From positions 1 to 64,000 of the forward strand of contig JASGJG010000032.1 in NCBI GenBank assembly GCA_049840835.1: a stretch of DNA of 64,000 nt, read 5' to 3'. The notes under the pieces were generated by a model. It was not told where the DNA came from, did no database searches, and saw only the letters and a program-made list of their open reading frames with translations. The position numbers and the translations under genes were made by a program. This DNA is from JANLTX01 sp049840835. GTDB taxonomy: Bacteria > Armatimonadota > Armatimonadia > Armatimonadales > Armatimonadaceae. This document shows positions 7,644-15,948 of this stretch, in pieces; the first letter of the stretch is position 1; every line of letters begins with the position of its first letter.

Positions 7644-9738
7644 GACTCCCCCGGAGAAAATCGATCCCCCATCCGCGCCACTTTATATTGGTGCAGGACT
7701 GGCGCAGTTCTTTGTGCTCATGGTGGTGCGCTTTCAGGTCAGTGATCCCAGTTTCGCCTTCGCCCTCATGCTGCTTACAGGGATCGGACTCTTCACTGCG
7801 TTTCGGATGCGCCAGCGCGGCATCGGTACAAGCATCGTTCCTGCTGGCGCCGTGGTAGTGTCCGCGCTGTTCCTGCTCTCCCTGAGCCGAAACTCTCTTT
7901 TGGCGGGAATCCTACCCAGCGAGATATTCATAGGGACTGAGATCTCGGTCGTCATCGCGCTGGCGCTTACTGCGGCGCTCTCTAACTTCCTGGCGGTCTC
8001 GGATGATGCTGTGAGTTTCACCCTGGTCTGGGGAGTGGCGATTATCGGCCTTTCTGGCTCTCTGGACCTGAACCGTGAGCTGATATTTTGCTTCTTCGGG
8101 TTCCTGCTCTGCGTGGCGTTTGTGCTGGTTCATCAGAACTATCTGAACCAGGCGCGGCAGACTGGCCCAGTGCGCCACATCTCTACGCCGCTTGTGAAGT
8201 TTCAGTTTGTGGCCGCTCTGGCTGCCTGGATATTTGCGTCCATAGTCGGCGCCAGTCTGTCTATTCCTCTGCGAGCATTGGGTAAGGGAATCTCTCTGCG
8301 CCAGGTAGTGGACCAGCTTCAGCTCCCCCGCTCCGCCGTAGGCAGCCGCATGGGTAGCTCAGGCGGCTCTCCGTCACTTAACTTCGAGAACCGCAGTGAG
8401 TTTCGGGTAGGCCTGGGTCCCACACGAGATGACCAGACCGAGGTAATGACGGTCACCTCGGCACACCCACGCTACTGGCGCGGGCGCTCCTACCTGAACT
8501 ACGGCCCCAACGGTTGGTCGAATCCAGACCTGCCGGTCTCTCCGCAGCCGCTGACGACCAAGAACCCGGATGCGGATATGCCCGCGTATCCGGTAACTAT
8601 TCCCAATCGCCCCAAGCTAGGAAAGCGGAGTATAGAGACGCATCAATTCGAGCTAACCAGCGAGCTGCTCGGCTCGGTTTTCCACGCCGCGGAACCGGTG
8701 CAGCTACGCGGTAAGTTCGAGTTTATTCTGATGCGGGGCGATGGCACTCTAGGTGGTAACCTGGGTAGCAGCCGTAAATACGAAATCGACTCCGAGGTAG
8801 TGGAGATAGAGCCGGATGCGCTTGATAAGAGCTCCAAGGACTACCCGGAGACGATTCGACAGCGCTATCTTTGGAATGGCCCCACCAATCCGGCGCTGGA
8901 GAAGCTGGTCAATGAGGCAGTTGGCTCTACCAGTGGCCCCTACAGCCGCGCTGAGGCCATTCGGAAGTTCATTCTAGGACGCTGCACCTACAGCCTCAGT
9001 GCGCGCGCCGTACCCATAGGAATCGACCCGACTCTGTTCTTCCTGAACGATAGTCACGAAGGCTATTGTGACCTCTTCGCCACAGCCACCACAGTTCTCT
9101 GCCGCTATGCCGGGCTGCCCGCGCGAATTGTTACCGGGTTCAACTCGGGCACGCCGGATTCGAATAACCCGAACCTCTACCACCTGCGCAACAGCAACCG
9201 CCATGCCTGGACTGAGGTGTACTTCACCGGGTATGGCTGGATACCGTTCGATGCCACCGTCGACTCCATGACCAGCGAGGCCCCACCACCTGCTGTACCG
9301 GAGCAGAAGCTCACCTGGCGAGACCGGCTCTTAGACATGCTCCCACGCATTCTGTTGGCGCTGGGAGCCTGTGGTTTGCTCTATTTGGCTGGTGGAGAGA
9401 TTCGGCGACTCATGGTGCAAAACACCGTTAAGAGCCTGCCCATATCTCCGCAGGCAAAACGCATCGGTACGGCGTATCGCCGAGCGCTCCATGCCACGCG
9501 CAAAGCGGGTGTGGAACGCAATGCCACCATGAGCACCGCAGAGCACCTGAGCCAGGTACGGGAACACCTGGGAGCAACTGTGGCGGATGCCCTTGCTCCG
9601 CTCGCACAGCTAGCAGATATCGCTGTCTTCTCGAATCGCCCACCGGGTGAGGAGGAAGTAGCCAAGGCCGAGACCCACTTGAATACGTTTTTACAGACCT
9701 TAAAAGGAGCCCGCAGTGCCCGCACCCAAAAGCAGTAG
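7633..9738 (+). CDS. TgpA-type membrane transglutaminase-like protein
   Basis: About 701 residues from ATG 7633, which overlaps the DUF58 stop; the longer upstream frame only shadows DUF58. Five to six N-terminal helices are followed by an extracytoplasmic transglutaminase/protease-like domain. Its triad is visible as Cys479 ('HEGYCDLF'), His524 ('NRHAWTEVYF') and Asp540 ('IPFDATVD'). A further membrane helix near 575-595 ('ILLALGACGLLYLAGG') precedes a helical cytoplasmic tail resembling DUF4129. The gene lies in an operon with DUF58 and overlaps holA. The true substrate is unknown. Confidence 0.9.
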   Translation: MISETPPEKIDPPSAPLYIGAGLAQFFVLMVVRFQVSDPSFAFALMLLTGIGLFTAFRMRQRGIGTSIVPAGAVVVSALFLLSLSRNSLLAGILPSEIFIGTEISVVIALALTAALSNFLAVSDDAVSFTLVWGVAIIGLSGSLDLNRELIFCFFGFLLCVAFVLVHQNYLNQARQTGPVRHISTPLVKFQFVAALAAWIFASIVGASLSIPLRALGKGISLRQVVDQLQLPRSAVGSRMGSSGGSPSLNFENRSEFRVGLGPTRDDQTEVMTVTSAHPRYWRGRSYLNYGPNGWSNPDLPVSPQPLTTKNPDADMPAYPVTIPNRPKLGKRSIETHQFELTSELLGSVFHAAEPVQLRGKFEFILMRGDGTLGGNLGSSRKYEIDSEVVEIEPDALDKSSKDYPETIRQRYLWNGPTNPALEKLVNEAVGSTSGPYSRAEAIRKFILGRCTYSLSARAVPIGIDPTLFFLNDSHEGYCDLFATATTVLCRYAGLPARIVTGFNSGTPDSNNPNLYHLRNSNRHAWTEVYFTGYGWIPFDATVDSMTSEAPPPAVPEQKLTWRDRLLDMLPRILLALGACGLLYLAGGEIRRLMVQNTVKSLPISPQAKRIGTAYRRALHATRKAGVERNATMSTAEHLSQVREHLGATVADALAPLAQLADIAVFSNRPPGEEEVAKAETHLNTFLQTLKGARSARTQKQ

Positions 9739-10822
9739 CAAAGCGGCTGCCCCTACCCGCCCCGATGGTGATGCGCGCGTGGTTCTCTTTACGGGGGGCG
9801 AGCAGCGGCGCAAGGTCGCCGAGGCCGAGCACAGATTCACTAAAGCCGCCGACCCGGACTTCGCCGACTTCGATGCGGAAACTCTGGATGGTAACAATGC
9901 CACCGCCGACGGCATTCTTTCGTCTGTCGCGACTGTGCCACTGGGTTCGGGTAAAAAAGTAGTTCTGGTACGCGATACGCAGCAGCTAGACGCCGAGGAG
10001 CAAAAGCGACTGGCCATTGGATTGGGAAGTATTCCTGCGGGAAGTCTGCTACTCTTACTGACCGGAGTACCGATTGTTGAGGATGGCAAGACGAAGCGGG
10101 CCAGTGTGGTCGCTACCGAGCTCTCGAATGCTGTTAAGAAGCTGGGCGATGTGGTGGACTTCGCACCGCCAAAAGCGGAGGATATGCGGGGAGTGCTGGT
10201 GCAGCATGCCCGCGCTTTAGGAAAGACCTTAGACCCGGATGCGCTGGCGCTCCTGACCCAGATTCCACCAGAAGAAGCTGCCCGCGCTGGCACGGAGCTA
10301 GAAAAGGCAGCGCTCTATGCGGGCGATGCGCCTAAGATTACCCGCGCCGACGTAGAGGCGGTTATCTCTCGCTCGCCAGACGATGTGATCTTCAAGCTCT
10401 GTGACGCCGTAGGCACTCGCAAGACCACGGAAGCCCTGGACCATGTAGCCACTCTGTTCAAAGGCGGTGCCAAGCCAGATGCGGTCGCTCCACGCACTCT
10501 CGTGATGCTGGCACGCCAGATTCGCCTGTTGCTTCAGTTCCGCTGGCTCGGCGAGAACCGAATGGCGGGCCGCAATGCCGGGCCAATAACGCCCCATGCG
10601 CAGCAGCTTCTCCCTACAGATGGAGCGGTAGCCACTCTCAGCAACCCGCGCATGAGCTGGATGGGCGACAAGATGGTGGGGCAAGCCCGCCTGTTCACCA
10701 CGGTGGAACTCACGGAGCGCCTGGAGAAGATTCTGGAAGCAGACTTAGCCTTGAAAGGCGCGCTTCCCGGCGGCGACGATCCCCGCGCTCTGCTGCAGCG
10801 GCTCATAGTAGCCCTGGGCTAA
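9716..10822 (+). CDS. holA: DNA polymerase III delta subunit
   Basis: A 368-residue clamp-loader subunit that opens the beta clamp during replication. The order is typical of HolA: an N-terminal AAA-like domain without a working P-loop ('VVLFTGGEQRRKVAEAEHRF'), 'VPLGSGKKVVLVRD', 'LLLLLTGVPIVEDGKTKRA', then the helical collar ('ISRSPDDVIFKLCDAV', 'ARQIRLLLQFRWL'). The start is GTG 9716, with AAGGAG six bases upstream inside the end of the transglutaminase gene. Closeness to rpsT is a conserved arrangement in many bacteria and supports the call. Confidence 0.88.
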   Translation: MPAPKSSSKAAAPTRPDGDARVVLFTGGEQRRKVAEAEHRFTKAADPDFADFDAETLDGNNATADGILSSVATVPLGSGKKVVLVRDTQQLDAEEQKRLAIGLGSIPAGSLLLLLTGVPIVEDGKTKRASVVATELSNAVKKLGDVVDFAPPKAEDMRGVLVQHARALGKTLDPDALALLTQIPPEEAARAGTELEKAALYAGDAPKITRADVEAVISRSPDDVIFKLCDAVGTRKTTEALDHVATLFKGGAKPDAVAPRTLVMLARQIRLLLQFRWLGENRMAGRNAGPITPHAQQLLPTDGAVATLSNPRMSWMGDKMVGQARLFTTVELTERLEKILEADLALKGALPGGDDPRALLQRLIVALG

Positions 10823-10836
10823 AGACATCTTGACAT

Positions 10837-10980
10837 GCCAAGCACGAAAATCGTGCGGCTTGGGGGCCTTCGGCCAACGCTTCTTCGAAGCGGAGAATCC
10901 AGAAACCCATTCTATGGGTTTCGCCTCCGAAGGAGGCTTAGCACGTAGTGCTCTCTAGCCGTACGATTTTCGTGCTTGGC
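10837..10980. repeat. 144-bp multi-hairpin element with 18-bp terminal inverted repeats
   Basis: Perfect 18-bp inverted ends (10837-10854 and 10963-10980) enclose a series of hairpins: GCACGA/TCGTGC, GGCC-TTC-GGCC, CGCTTC/GAAGCG, AAACCCAT/ATGGGTTT, GCCTCC/GGAGGC, and GCAC/GTGC near the right end. It lies between the holA stop and the rpsT terminator. Its architecture (GAAAATC-centred first stem, GGGGG run, TTCG-type hairpin, then AACG) parallels the elements at 2835-2897 and 3004-3061. Confidence 0.8.
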
Positions 10981-11007
10981 TAAAACAAGCCCTAGGCTAA
11001 CGCCAAA

Positions 11008-11037
11008 AGCCCCCGTCTGTTTTCACAGATGGGGGCT
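11008..11037. terminator. Rho-independent terminator between holA and rpsT
   Basis: A 12-bp stem (AGCCCCCGTCTG / CAGATGGGGGCT, one G-T pair) with a six-base loop. A T-run follows on the plus strand and a shorter one on the minus strand. It serves the leftward rpsT operon and probably also rightward transcription from holA. Confidence 0.85.
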
Positions 11038-11060
11038 GGTTTTCTAGCGAAGCGGGATAA

Positions 11061-11324
11061 CTAGGCAGCTACGGCAGCAGCGCGCTTCATGAGGCGCGAC
11101 TTGCGGCGGGCAGCGGCATTCTTGTGGATGATGCCACGCTTGGCGGCCTTGTCTACGATAGAGACAGTGGCGGAAACCAGCTCGGCGACCTGGGCGCCGC
11201 CCTCGGTGATAGCAGCCTGGGTCTTCTTGGTGCTAGTCTTGATGCGGCTCTTGACGGCGTTGTTGACGAGGCGGCGTGCGCGGGAGCGGACGACATCCTT
11301 CTTGACAGACTTGATATTCGGCAC
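11061..11324 (-). CDS. rpsT: 30S ribosomal protein S20
   Basis: An 87-residue basic protein with the S20 pattern: 'MPNIKSVKKDVVRSRARRL', 'NNAVKSRIKT', 'SIVDKAAKRGIIHKNAAARR' and 'KSRLMKRA'. It binds 16S rRNA in the small subunit. The start is GTG 11324, with AGGAAA nine bases upstream, 11 nt after the stop of the preceding small gene. The terminator at 11008-11037 follows. Confidence 0.97.
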   Translation of the reverse strand: MPNIKSVKKDVVRSRARRLVNNAVKSRIKTSTKKTQAAITEGGAQVAELVSATVSIVDKAAKRGIIHKNAAARRKSRLMKRAAAVAA

Positions 11325-11335
11325 TTGTTTGTTTC

Positions 11336-11899
11336 CTACTTCACTTTCTTGATCTCAGCGATAGCAGCATCTGCTGCTGCCTCGTTGAGGTTGCCATCAG
11401 CCCCTAAAGGCGCGATGACCTTGGAGTTGATCGAGATCCCTCGCGGTGCGGTAGGGTTCTCGTCCACATTCATCAGCCGAACCTGCGCCTCGGGCGCCGC
11501 GGCCTTCACTTTATCCAGAATCTTCGTTAAGGCAGAAGGATCCGCCTGAATCTCAGGCGTCCACTCAAACCCAACAGTCACCGTCTCGGTAGACTTGGTG
11601 CCTGGCAGGGTCGTATCGGTCCCCATGATCGCCAGGTTGTTTCCATCTTTCAGGTCTACGTTTGGAGGATACTCCCCGCCTTCAGAATGCCGCATCGCTA
11701 CCGGCTCCGCACCGGGCGAAGCGGCAGCTGCAGGAGAGGCCCCAGGGGAGCTATTCTTTGCCGACGCTTCCTGCGCTTCCTGCTCCATTTGTGCTTCTGT
11801 CTTGGGGGTGTTCTTACCCGCCATAACATTGGCAAATATGATTCCCACTATTGCCAGCACGGCAATAGCGATTGGCATCGTAGCAGATGGCTTTTGCAT
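11336..11899 (-). CDS. Hypothetical single-pass membrane protein
   Basis: 187 residues, family not recognised. One N-terminal helix ('IAIAVLAIVGIIFANVMAG', about residues 10-28) is followed by a Gln/Glu/Ala/Pro/Ser-rich linker to about 70 and a folded C-terminal domain ('TVTVGFEWTPEIQ' ... 'SALTKILDKVKAAAPEAQ') ending in a charged helix. It is probably anchored with the C-terminal domain outside. It is the middle gene of a leftward group: 116-residue hypothetical, this gene, then rpsT. Confidence 0.7.
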   Translation of the reverse strand: MQKPSATMPIAIAVLAIVGIIFANVMAGKNTPKTEAQMEQEAQEASAKNSSPGASPAAAASPGAEPVAMRHSEGGEYPPNVDLKDGNNLAIMGTDTTLPGTKSTETVTVGFEWTPEIQADPSALTKILDKVKAAAPEAQVRLMNVDENPTAPRGISINSKVIAPLGADGNLNEAAADAAIAEIKKVK

Positions 11900-11904
11900 C
11901 GGTC

Positions 11905-12255
11905 TCAGGTCGTCTCCGGCAGGCCCAGGGCCTTAAGTTCATCGTCCGCACCCTCACCAGCGGCAAGGATACGATTCTGGATCTCTTCTACGGAGAGCGG
12001 ACAACGCGATACCGCATCCTGTAGGAAAGCGGCTCTATCTCGCGATGTCAACAGATCGAGCGTAGAGATCTCCAGTGCCTCACAGAGCGCCGCAAGTGCA
12101 GGAGAAAGCTGATGTATCTCCTCCTCGGCTCGCGCTCGCAACATACCGCGTGCAAGCTGAAGCTCACGGACGGCATTTTCCATGGGTGCGACAAGCACAC
12201 GATACTCGTTGACTTTTTCTTGTACAGCGTCTCCGATTTCGGAAGGCATCATCAC
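11905..12255 (-). CDS. Hypothetical small helical cytosolic protein
   Basis: About 116 residues, not recognised. It is predicted all-helical with an amphipathic Glu/Arg/Leu-rich stretch ('AVRELQLARGMLRARAEEEI') and no membrane segment. Three consecutive start codons (GTG ATG ATG) follow a GAGGT; the third, at 12249, has the best spacing. It is first in the group that ends with rpsT, 5 nt before the next gene. Confidence 0.65.
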   Translation of the reverse strand: MMMPSEIGDAVQEKVNEYRVLVAPMENAVRELQLARGMLRARAEEEIHQLSPALAALCEALEISTLDLLTSRDRAAFLQDAVSRCPLSVEEIQNRILAAGEGADDELKALGLPETT

Positions 12256-12304
12256 ACCTCACCCTGTTGGGCATCGGACACTATACCGCAGATTAAAGCA
12301 ATCG

Positions 12305-13483
12305 TCAACGTACCGCTATCAATTCTACATCGAACACCAGGGTTGCATTCGGTGGAATCGGTCCGCCAGGGGTGCCTTCCGCGCCGTAGCCTAGCGTTGA
12401 AGGAATAATCAGTCGCCGCTTCCCGCCGACTTTCATACCGGGAATTCCCTGCCCCCACCCCTTCACTACGTTATTGAGCGGGAAGGTAGCCGGGTCGCCC
12501 CCTACCGAGCTATCGAACTTCGTGCCATCAGTCAGCCAGCCAGTGTAGTGTACCGTGACTGTGCCGCCAGTAGGCGCTTCGGCTCCCTTGCCCACTACCA
12601 GGTCTACAATCTTCAGCCCCCCTGGCAGCTCCACTTCCTTCAGGCCCGCTGGTAGCGGCGGAATCCCGCTCTTAGCCGTTTTCGGCGCTTCTGGCTTGGG
12701 AGCCATAGGATCTATTGCTTTGGCATTGGGAGACGGATAGTAGGCGAACGCTTCCTTCGTCAGCACAGGGTTAGCAATTACCCCGTTCCATTGCTCCGTT
12801 TGGGACAGCTTTGTGCCATCCGGTGCGCTTCGCTCCATAACGATGCGGCGAATGAGACTATCCGCACGATCTATGGCGATAGACGCCTTACCCTGACCAC
12901 CGACCACCTCGAAGTCAATCACATCGGCCACAGATCCAGCAATCGTCTCCGGCTTCCCCATCTTCGCTGAAGCGAAGGCAGGCAGAATGATTTTCTTGGC
13001 CGGGTCTGGATCGGTCATCATCCAGTTCACTATCGGGAAGGCCAGCGCTCCGGTGCGGTCCAGAATCTGAGAGAGCCCCATTCCCTCCATAATCCTGGTC
13101 TTGAGGTAGGTAGGCTGTCCCTCGGCTCCTTGAAAGAACAGGGTACCGTTGGAGACCGCCGTCATTTTCGGGCCGCCCTGCAGGAGCACAAAGCGCACTT
13201 TGTTGGGCCGCTCCACCACCAGCTTGCCCACAATGGCCTGAGGCGCTCCCTGTCCCTCCATGCTCATTTTCAAGGTGGCTTGCAGTCCTTTGAGCCCGCG
13301 ATAGGCTTTGGCAGACTTCTCCAGGAGCGCATGCACTTCCGGCTCGACTACCTGAGCCGGAGGTTCAGGCTCGGTCGGCTTGGTGGTAGGAGGCGGTGGG
13401 TCCTGCTGTTTAGGCGGGTCCTGGGCATACACTGCCGGAACCAGCAGGGTGATAAGTGCGGCAAGCGCTATCGTTCGGTTCAA
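12305..13483 (-). CDS. Exported protein: LolA/DUF2092-like domain fused to FKBP-type peptidyl-prolyl isomerase
   Basis: 392 residues. A signal peptide ('LAALITLLVPAVYAQ') and Pro-rich linker precede a LolA/DUF2092-like half-barrel (about 50-250: 'AYRGLKGLQATLKMSM', 'VERPNKVRFVLLQGG', 'FFQGAEGQPTYLKTR', 'VIDFEVVGGQG'). A complete FKBP domain follows (about 295-392: 'TVTVHYTGWLTDGTKFDSS', 'VVKGWGQGIPGMKVGGKR', 'IPSTLGYGAEG', 'IPPNATLVFDVELI'). The start is TTG 13483 with GAAGGA upstream. The isomerase module probably assists folding outside the inner membrane; the role of the first module here is unknown. Confidence 0.88.
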   Translation of the reverse strand: MNRTIALAALITLLVPAVYAQDPPKQQDPPPPTTKPTEPEPPAQVVEPEVHALLEKSAKAYRGLKGLQATLKMSMEGQGAPQAIVGKLVVERPNKVRFVLLQGGPKMTAVSNGTLFFQGAEGQPTYLKTRIMEGMGLSQILDRTGALAFPIVNWMMTDPDPAKKIILPAFASAKMGKPETIAGSVADVIDFEVVGGQGKASIAIDRADSLIRRIVMERSAPDGTKLSQTEQWNGVIANPVLTKEAFAYYPSPNAKAIDPMAPKPEAPKTAKSGIPPLPAGLKEVELPGGLKIVDLVVGKGAEAPTGGTVTVHYTGWLTDGTKFDSSVGGDPATFPLNNVVKGWGQGIPGMKVGGKRRLIIPSTLGYGAEGTPGGPIPPNATLVFDVELIAVR

Positions 13484-13543
13484 AAATGCGGTCCTTCTTC
13501 CAGTAAGTGTACCGGAGTGCGGTGTAAAAGTCGAATGAGCGCC

Positions 13544-14797
13544 TCAAGCGCCTCTCAGAGCGGCTTCCAGCGCAGCCAGCCCTCGGTCTATCTCCGCGTC
13601 GGTAATCACTAGGGGCGGTGTTAGCTCCAGCACATCTCCCGCGCCCGCGGGAAGCACGATAACTCCGCTCAGTAGTAGCGTATCTACTGTCTTTAGACAT
13701 ACGGACGTTTCATAAAACTTCAGCCCTAGCATCAGCCCTCGCCCACGCACTTCTTCTATCAGCGCAGGAAATCGGGCTTGCAGTGCCTCCAACCCATCCC
13801 GGAGCTTCCCCCCTTGCTGCCTTGCCCGCTCTGGCGCATCGATACGCTCCAGTTCGGAAAGTGAGGCGAGCGCCGCCGCACAACCCAGCGGTGACCCTAG
13901 AAAGGTCTGTGTGTGCAGCGCTTCCCCAGTAGATACTCCCCAGGCGGCCATGACCTTTTTTCGCGCGACACAGGCGGAGATAGGAAACCCACCCCCCAGC
14001 GCCTTGCCGATACAGAGAATATCGGGAACTACGCCTTCGTGCTGTCCTGCGAACCAGTCTCCTGTGCGCCCCCACCCGGTGAAGATTTCATCGAAGAGTA
14101 GTAGCGCACCAGAAGCATCGCAGTGCTGGCGCAGGTGAGCCAGCCAACCCATCGGGGGCACAACAATGCCACCCCTCCCCTGAATCGGCTCCACCAGCAA
14201 AGCACCGACACCATCGGGGAGCTTTTCTAAAGGCTCGCCATAGGGCGCGTGAGTGGCAAAGGGAGCAACCTGACCGTCGAACGGTTCTCGAAAATCCCGG
14301 CGCCAGGTGACAGCCAGTGCCCCCAGATTCAGCCCGTGATAGCCGCCGGTGAACGCCAGCACGCCGGGCTTTTTCGTGTACACTCGCGCGGTCTTGAGAG
14401 CGGCTTCTATCGCATCTCCCCCGCTGCAACCCAGAATCGACTGTGCCTGGGGAATCGGCACAAGAGCCGCCAGCTTCTCTAATAGCTCTACTTTGAGGCG
14501 CGTGGGATGCACATCGCCCATGCCATGCACGAGCTTTCCCGCTTGCGTGGCAATGGCTTCGGCCACAGCACTATTCCCATGCCCAATCGCCATAACCCCA
14601 AACGCAGAGGTAAGGTCTAGATACTCCCGTCCCTCAGAGTCCCAGATGGTACACCCCTGCCCCCGCTCCCAGAACACGGGCCAGGTGCCATCCTCGGAGA
14701 GATAAGTCACATTGGGAGATTCGACAGCGCGCAGCCGGTCAGCAAGGGTGTGGTTCGTAGGGTGGGCAGCTGAAGCGCCCTGAGATTCTGTGGGCAT
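13544..14797 (-). CDS. Class III (ornithine/GABA-type) PLP-dependent aminotransferase
   Basis: 417 residues. Fold type I family features are clear: 'YLDLTSAFGVMAIGHGN', 'CSGGDAIEAALKTARVYT', 'FTGGYHGLNLGALAVT', 'LVEPIQGRGGIVVPP', 'LLFDEIFTGWGRTG' and the PLP lysine in 'CIGKALGGGFPIS'. The substrate cannot be read from the sequence; acetylornithine, 4-aminobutyrate and related omega-amino acids are candidates. It stands alone on the minus strand, with a 22-bp inverted-repeat element just upstream of its start. Confidence 0.9.
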   Translation of the reverse strand: MPTESQGASAAHPTNHTLADRLRAVESPNVTYLSEDGTWPVFWERGQGCTIWDSEGREYLDLTSAFGVMAIGHGNSAVAEAIATQAGKLVHGMGDVHPTRLKVELLEKLAALVPIPQAQSILGCSGGDAIEAALKTARVYTKKPGVLAFTGGYHGLNLGALAVTWRRDFREPFDGQVAPFATHAPYGEPLEKLPDGVGALLVEPIQGRGGIVVPPMGWLAHLRQHCDASGALLLFDEIFTGWGRTGDWFAGQHEGVVPDILCIGKALGGGFPISACVARKKVMAAWGVSTGEALHTQTFLGSPLGCAAALASLSELERIDAPERARQQGGKLRDGLEALQARFPALIEEVRGRGLMLGLKFYETSVCLKTVDTLLLSGVIVLPAGAGDVLELTPPLVITDAEIDRGLAALEAALRGA

Positions 14798-14818
14798 CAG
14801 CTCAATTTATACAGGATT

Positions 14819-14925
14819 GTGTAGACGAGTAGACGATTTAGGGCCATTTTCAAAACCTTTCCCTATAGTTTCACTCTTTAGGGACTAAGTTAAAAAAGGG
14901 GGTAAATCGTCTACTCGTCTACACT
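14819..14925. repeat. MITE-like element with perfect 22-bp terminal inverted repeats
   Basis: The arms 14819-14840 and 14904-14925 are exact reverse complements. Each contains the 8-mer GTAGACGA (or its complement) twice in tandem. The 63-bp centre is A+T-richer than its surroundings and has a CCCTA/TAGGG inner pairing. It fills the gap between the aminotransferase start and the hisN stop. It could be a non-autonomous mobile element or a long hairpin. Confidence 0.8.
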
Positions 14926-14939
14926 TAGTAAAAAGCGTC

Positions 14940-15710
14940 TTATCCCTGGCTCAGGATTTCGATGACTTGCTCGTTGAGGTGGGCGTTGGTAGCCACACCA
15001 TCCGGGCCATAGATATCGGCATCGCCCTTCCAGGTGGTGAACTTGCCGCCCGCTTCGGCGAGGATGACGGGCATGGGGGCCACGTCCCAGGGGGCTTTTA
15101 CGGGGTCGAGCATGACCTCGGCGCGGCCCGTGGCAACCATGGCGTAGCCGAACGCATCGCCCCAGGTGCGGCACAGGCGGACCTTCTCAGCCAGGGTCTC
15201 ATAGGCGTCGCTACGCTGCTGAGCGCGGCGAATCGATGAGCTGACGACCAGCGCATCTTTCAGGTCCTTGACCTCGCTCACGCGGCAGGGGCGACCGTTC
15301 CAATGGCAGCCCAGCCCGGTAGCGGCGGAGACCATATCGTTCAGTGGTGGCAGGTAGATAACGCCGACGACCGGCACGCCCTCTTTCTCCACACCAATCA
15401 GCACGCCGTAGAGCGGAACGCCCGCCACAAATGCCTTGGTGCCATCGATAGGGTCTACCACCCAGCGGTAAGGAGAGGTACCGGCGGTCTCGCCTTCTTC
15501 TTCCCCTAAAATGGCATGGTCTGGGAAACTCTTTAAAATACGCTCCCGCAGAACCCGCTCAGCCTCACGATCGGCCACCGTTACCGGGGTGTCATCGGCC
15601 TTGAAATCCGGTTGTACGCCTGCATTGAAGTAGGCTAACGTGCGCTTGCCCGCCAGATAAGCCGCGTCTTGCGCGACCTCTAAAATCTCACTCAGCGTCG
15701 GCTGACTCAT
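14940..15710 (-). CDS. hisN: Inositol-monophosphatase-family phosphatase, probable histidinol-phosphatase
   Basis: A 256-residue Mg-dependent phosphatase. Metal-site motifs are 'GEEEGE' and 'WVVDPIDGTKAFVAG', with the second signature 'APWDVAPMPVILAEAGG'. 'DPIDGTKAF' plus 'TTWKGDADIYGPDGVATN' resembles the HisN subgroup, which dephosphorylates histidinol phosphate in histidine biosynthesis. Other members (inositol monophosphatase, CysQ) cannot be fully excluded. The ATG at 15710 lies inside the end of the upstream small gene, suggesting translational coupling. Confidence 0.82.
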   Translation of the reverse strand: MSQPTLSEILEVAQDAAYLAGKRTLAYFNAGVQPDFKADDTPVTVADREAERVLRERILKSFPDHAILGEEEGETAGTSPYRWVVDPIDGTKAFVAGVPLYGVLIGVEKEGVPVVGVIYLPPLNDMVSAATGLGCHWNGRPCRVSEVKDLKDALVVSSSIRRAQQRSDAYETLAEKVRLCRTWGDAFGYAMVATGRAEVMLDPVKAPWDVAPMPVILAEAGGKFTTWKGDADIYGPDGVATNAHLNEQVIEILSQG

Positions 15711-15948
15711 CCGTCTTTTCCGTCTCCTGTGTCGTTGGTTCGGTTTGATCTTTACGCCACGCGGCCAGTTTCTGCCACCAGGGCGTCTTGGTAGACAGCC
15801 CCACGGCGGCCTTGGCCAGATTGGTCGGCGATGCCTGTATACCGGTCTTTACGGCCTCACGCCCGGCCTGCCGTAGAAAATCTCGACGGGAATAGCCTCC
15901 ACTCCCTGTTCCAGGCGCAGCAGCAGGTGTATCCTTTTCTTCACTCAT
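15688..15948 (-). CDS. Small protein with twin-arginine motif, function unknown
   Basis: 86 residues from ATG 15948, whose ATGA overlaps the HIT stop. A Tat-like consensus 'YSRRDFLRQAGREAV' lies near residue 20. The hydrophobic core expected after a Tat motif is missing: the next 25 residues are amphipathic ('KTGIQASPTNLAKAAVGLST'). The tail is charged. It may be a truncated Tat substrate or a chaperone-binding peptide. It overlaps hisN by 23 bp and probably shares its mRNA. Confidence 0.65.
   Translation of the reverse strand: MSEEKDTPAAAPGTGSGGYSRRDFLRQAGREAVKTGIQASPTNLAKAAVGLSTKTPWWQKLAAWRKDQTEPTTQETEKTDESADAE

Noticed and set aside
9700..10293. 197-residue frame on the minus strand inside holA
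   Set aside because: Ser/Ala/Arg-rich shadow composition; holA itself has full family motifs in the opposite frame.
10823..11060. tRNA or other known structured RNA between holA and rpsT
   Set aside because: Many hairpins but no cloverleaf, TTC loop or CCA end.
14819..14925. CRISPR-like repeat
   Set aside because: Only one inverted pair with no regular spacers; better explained as an inverted-repeat element.
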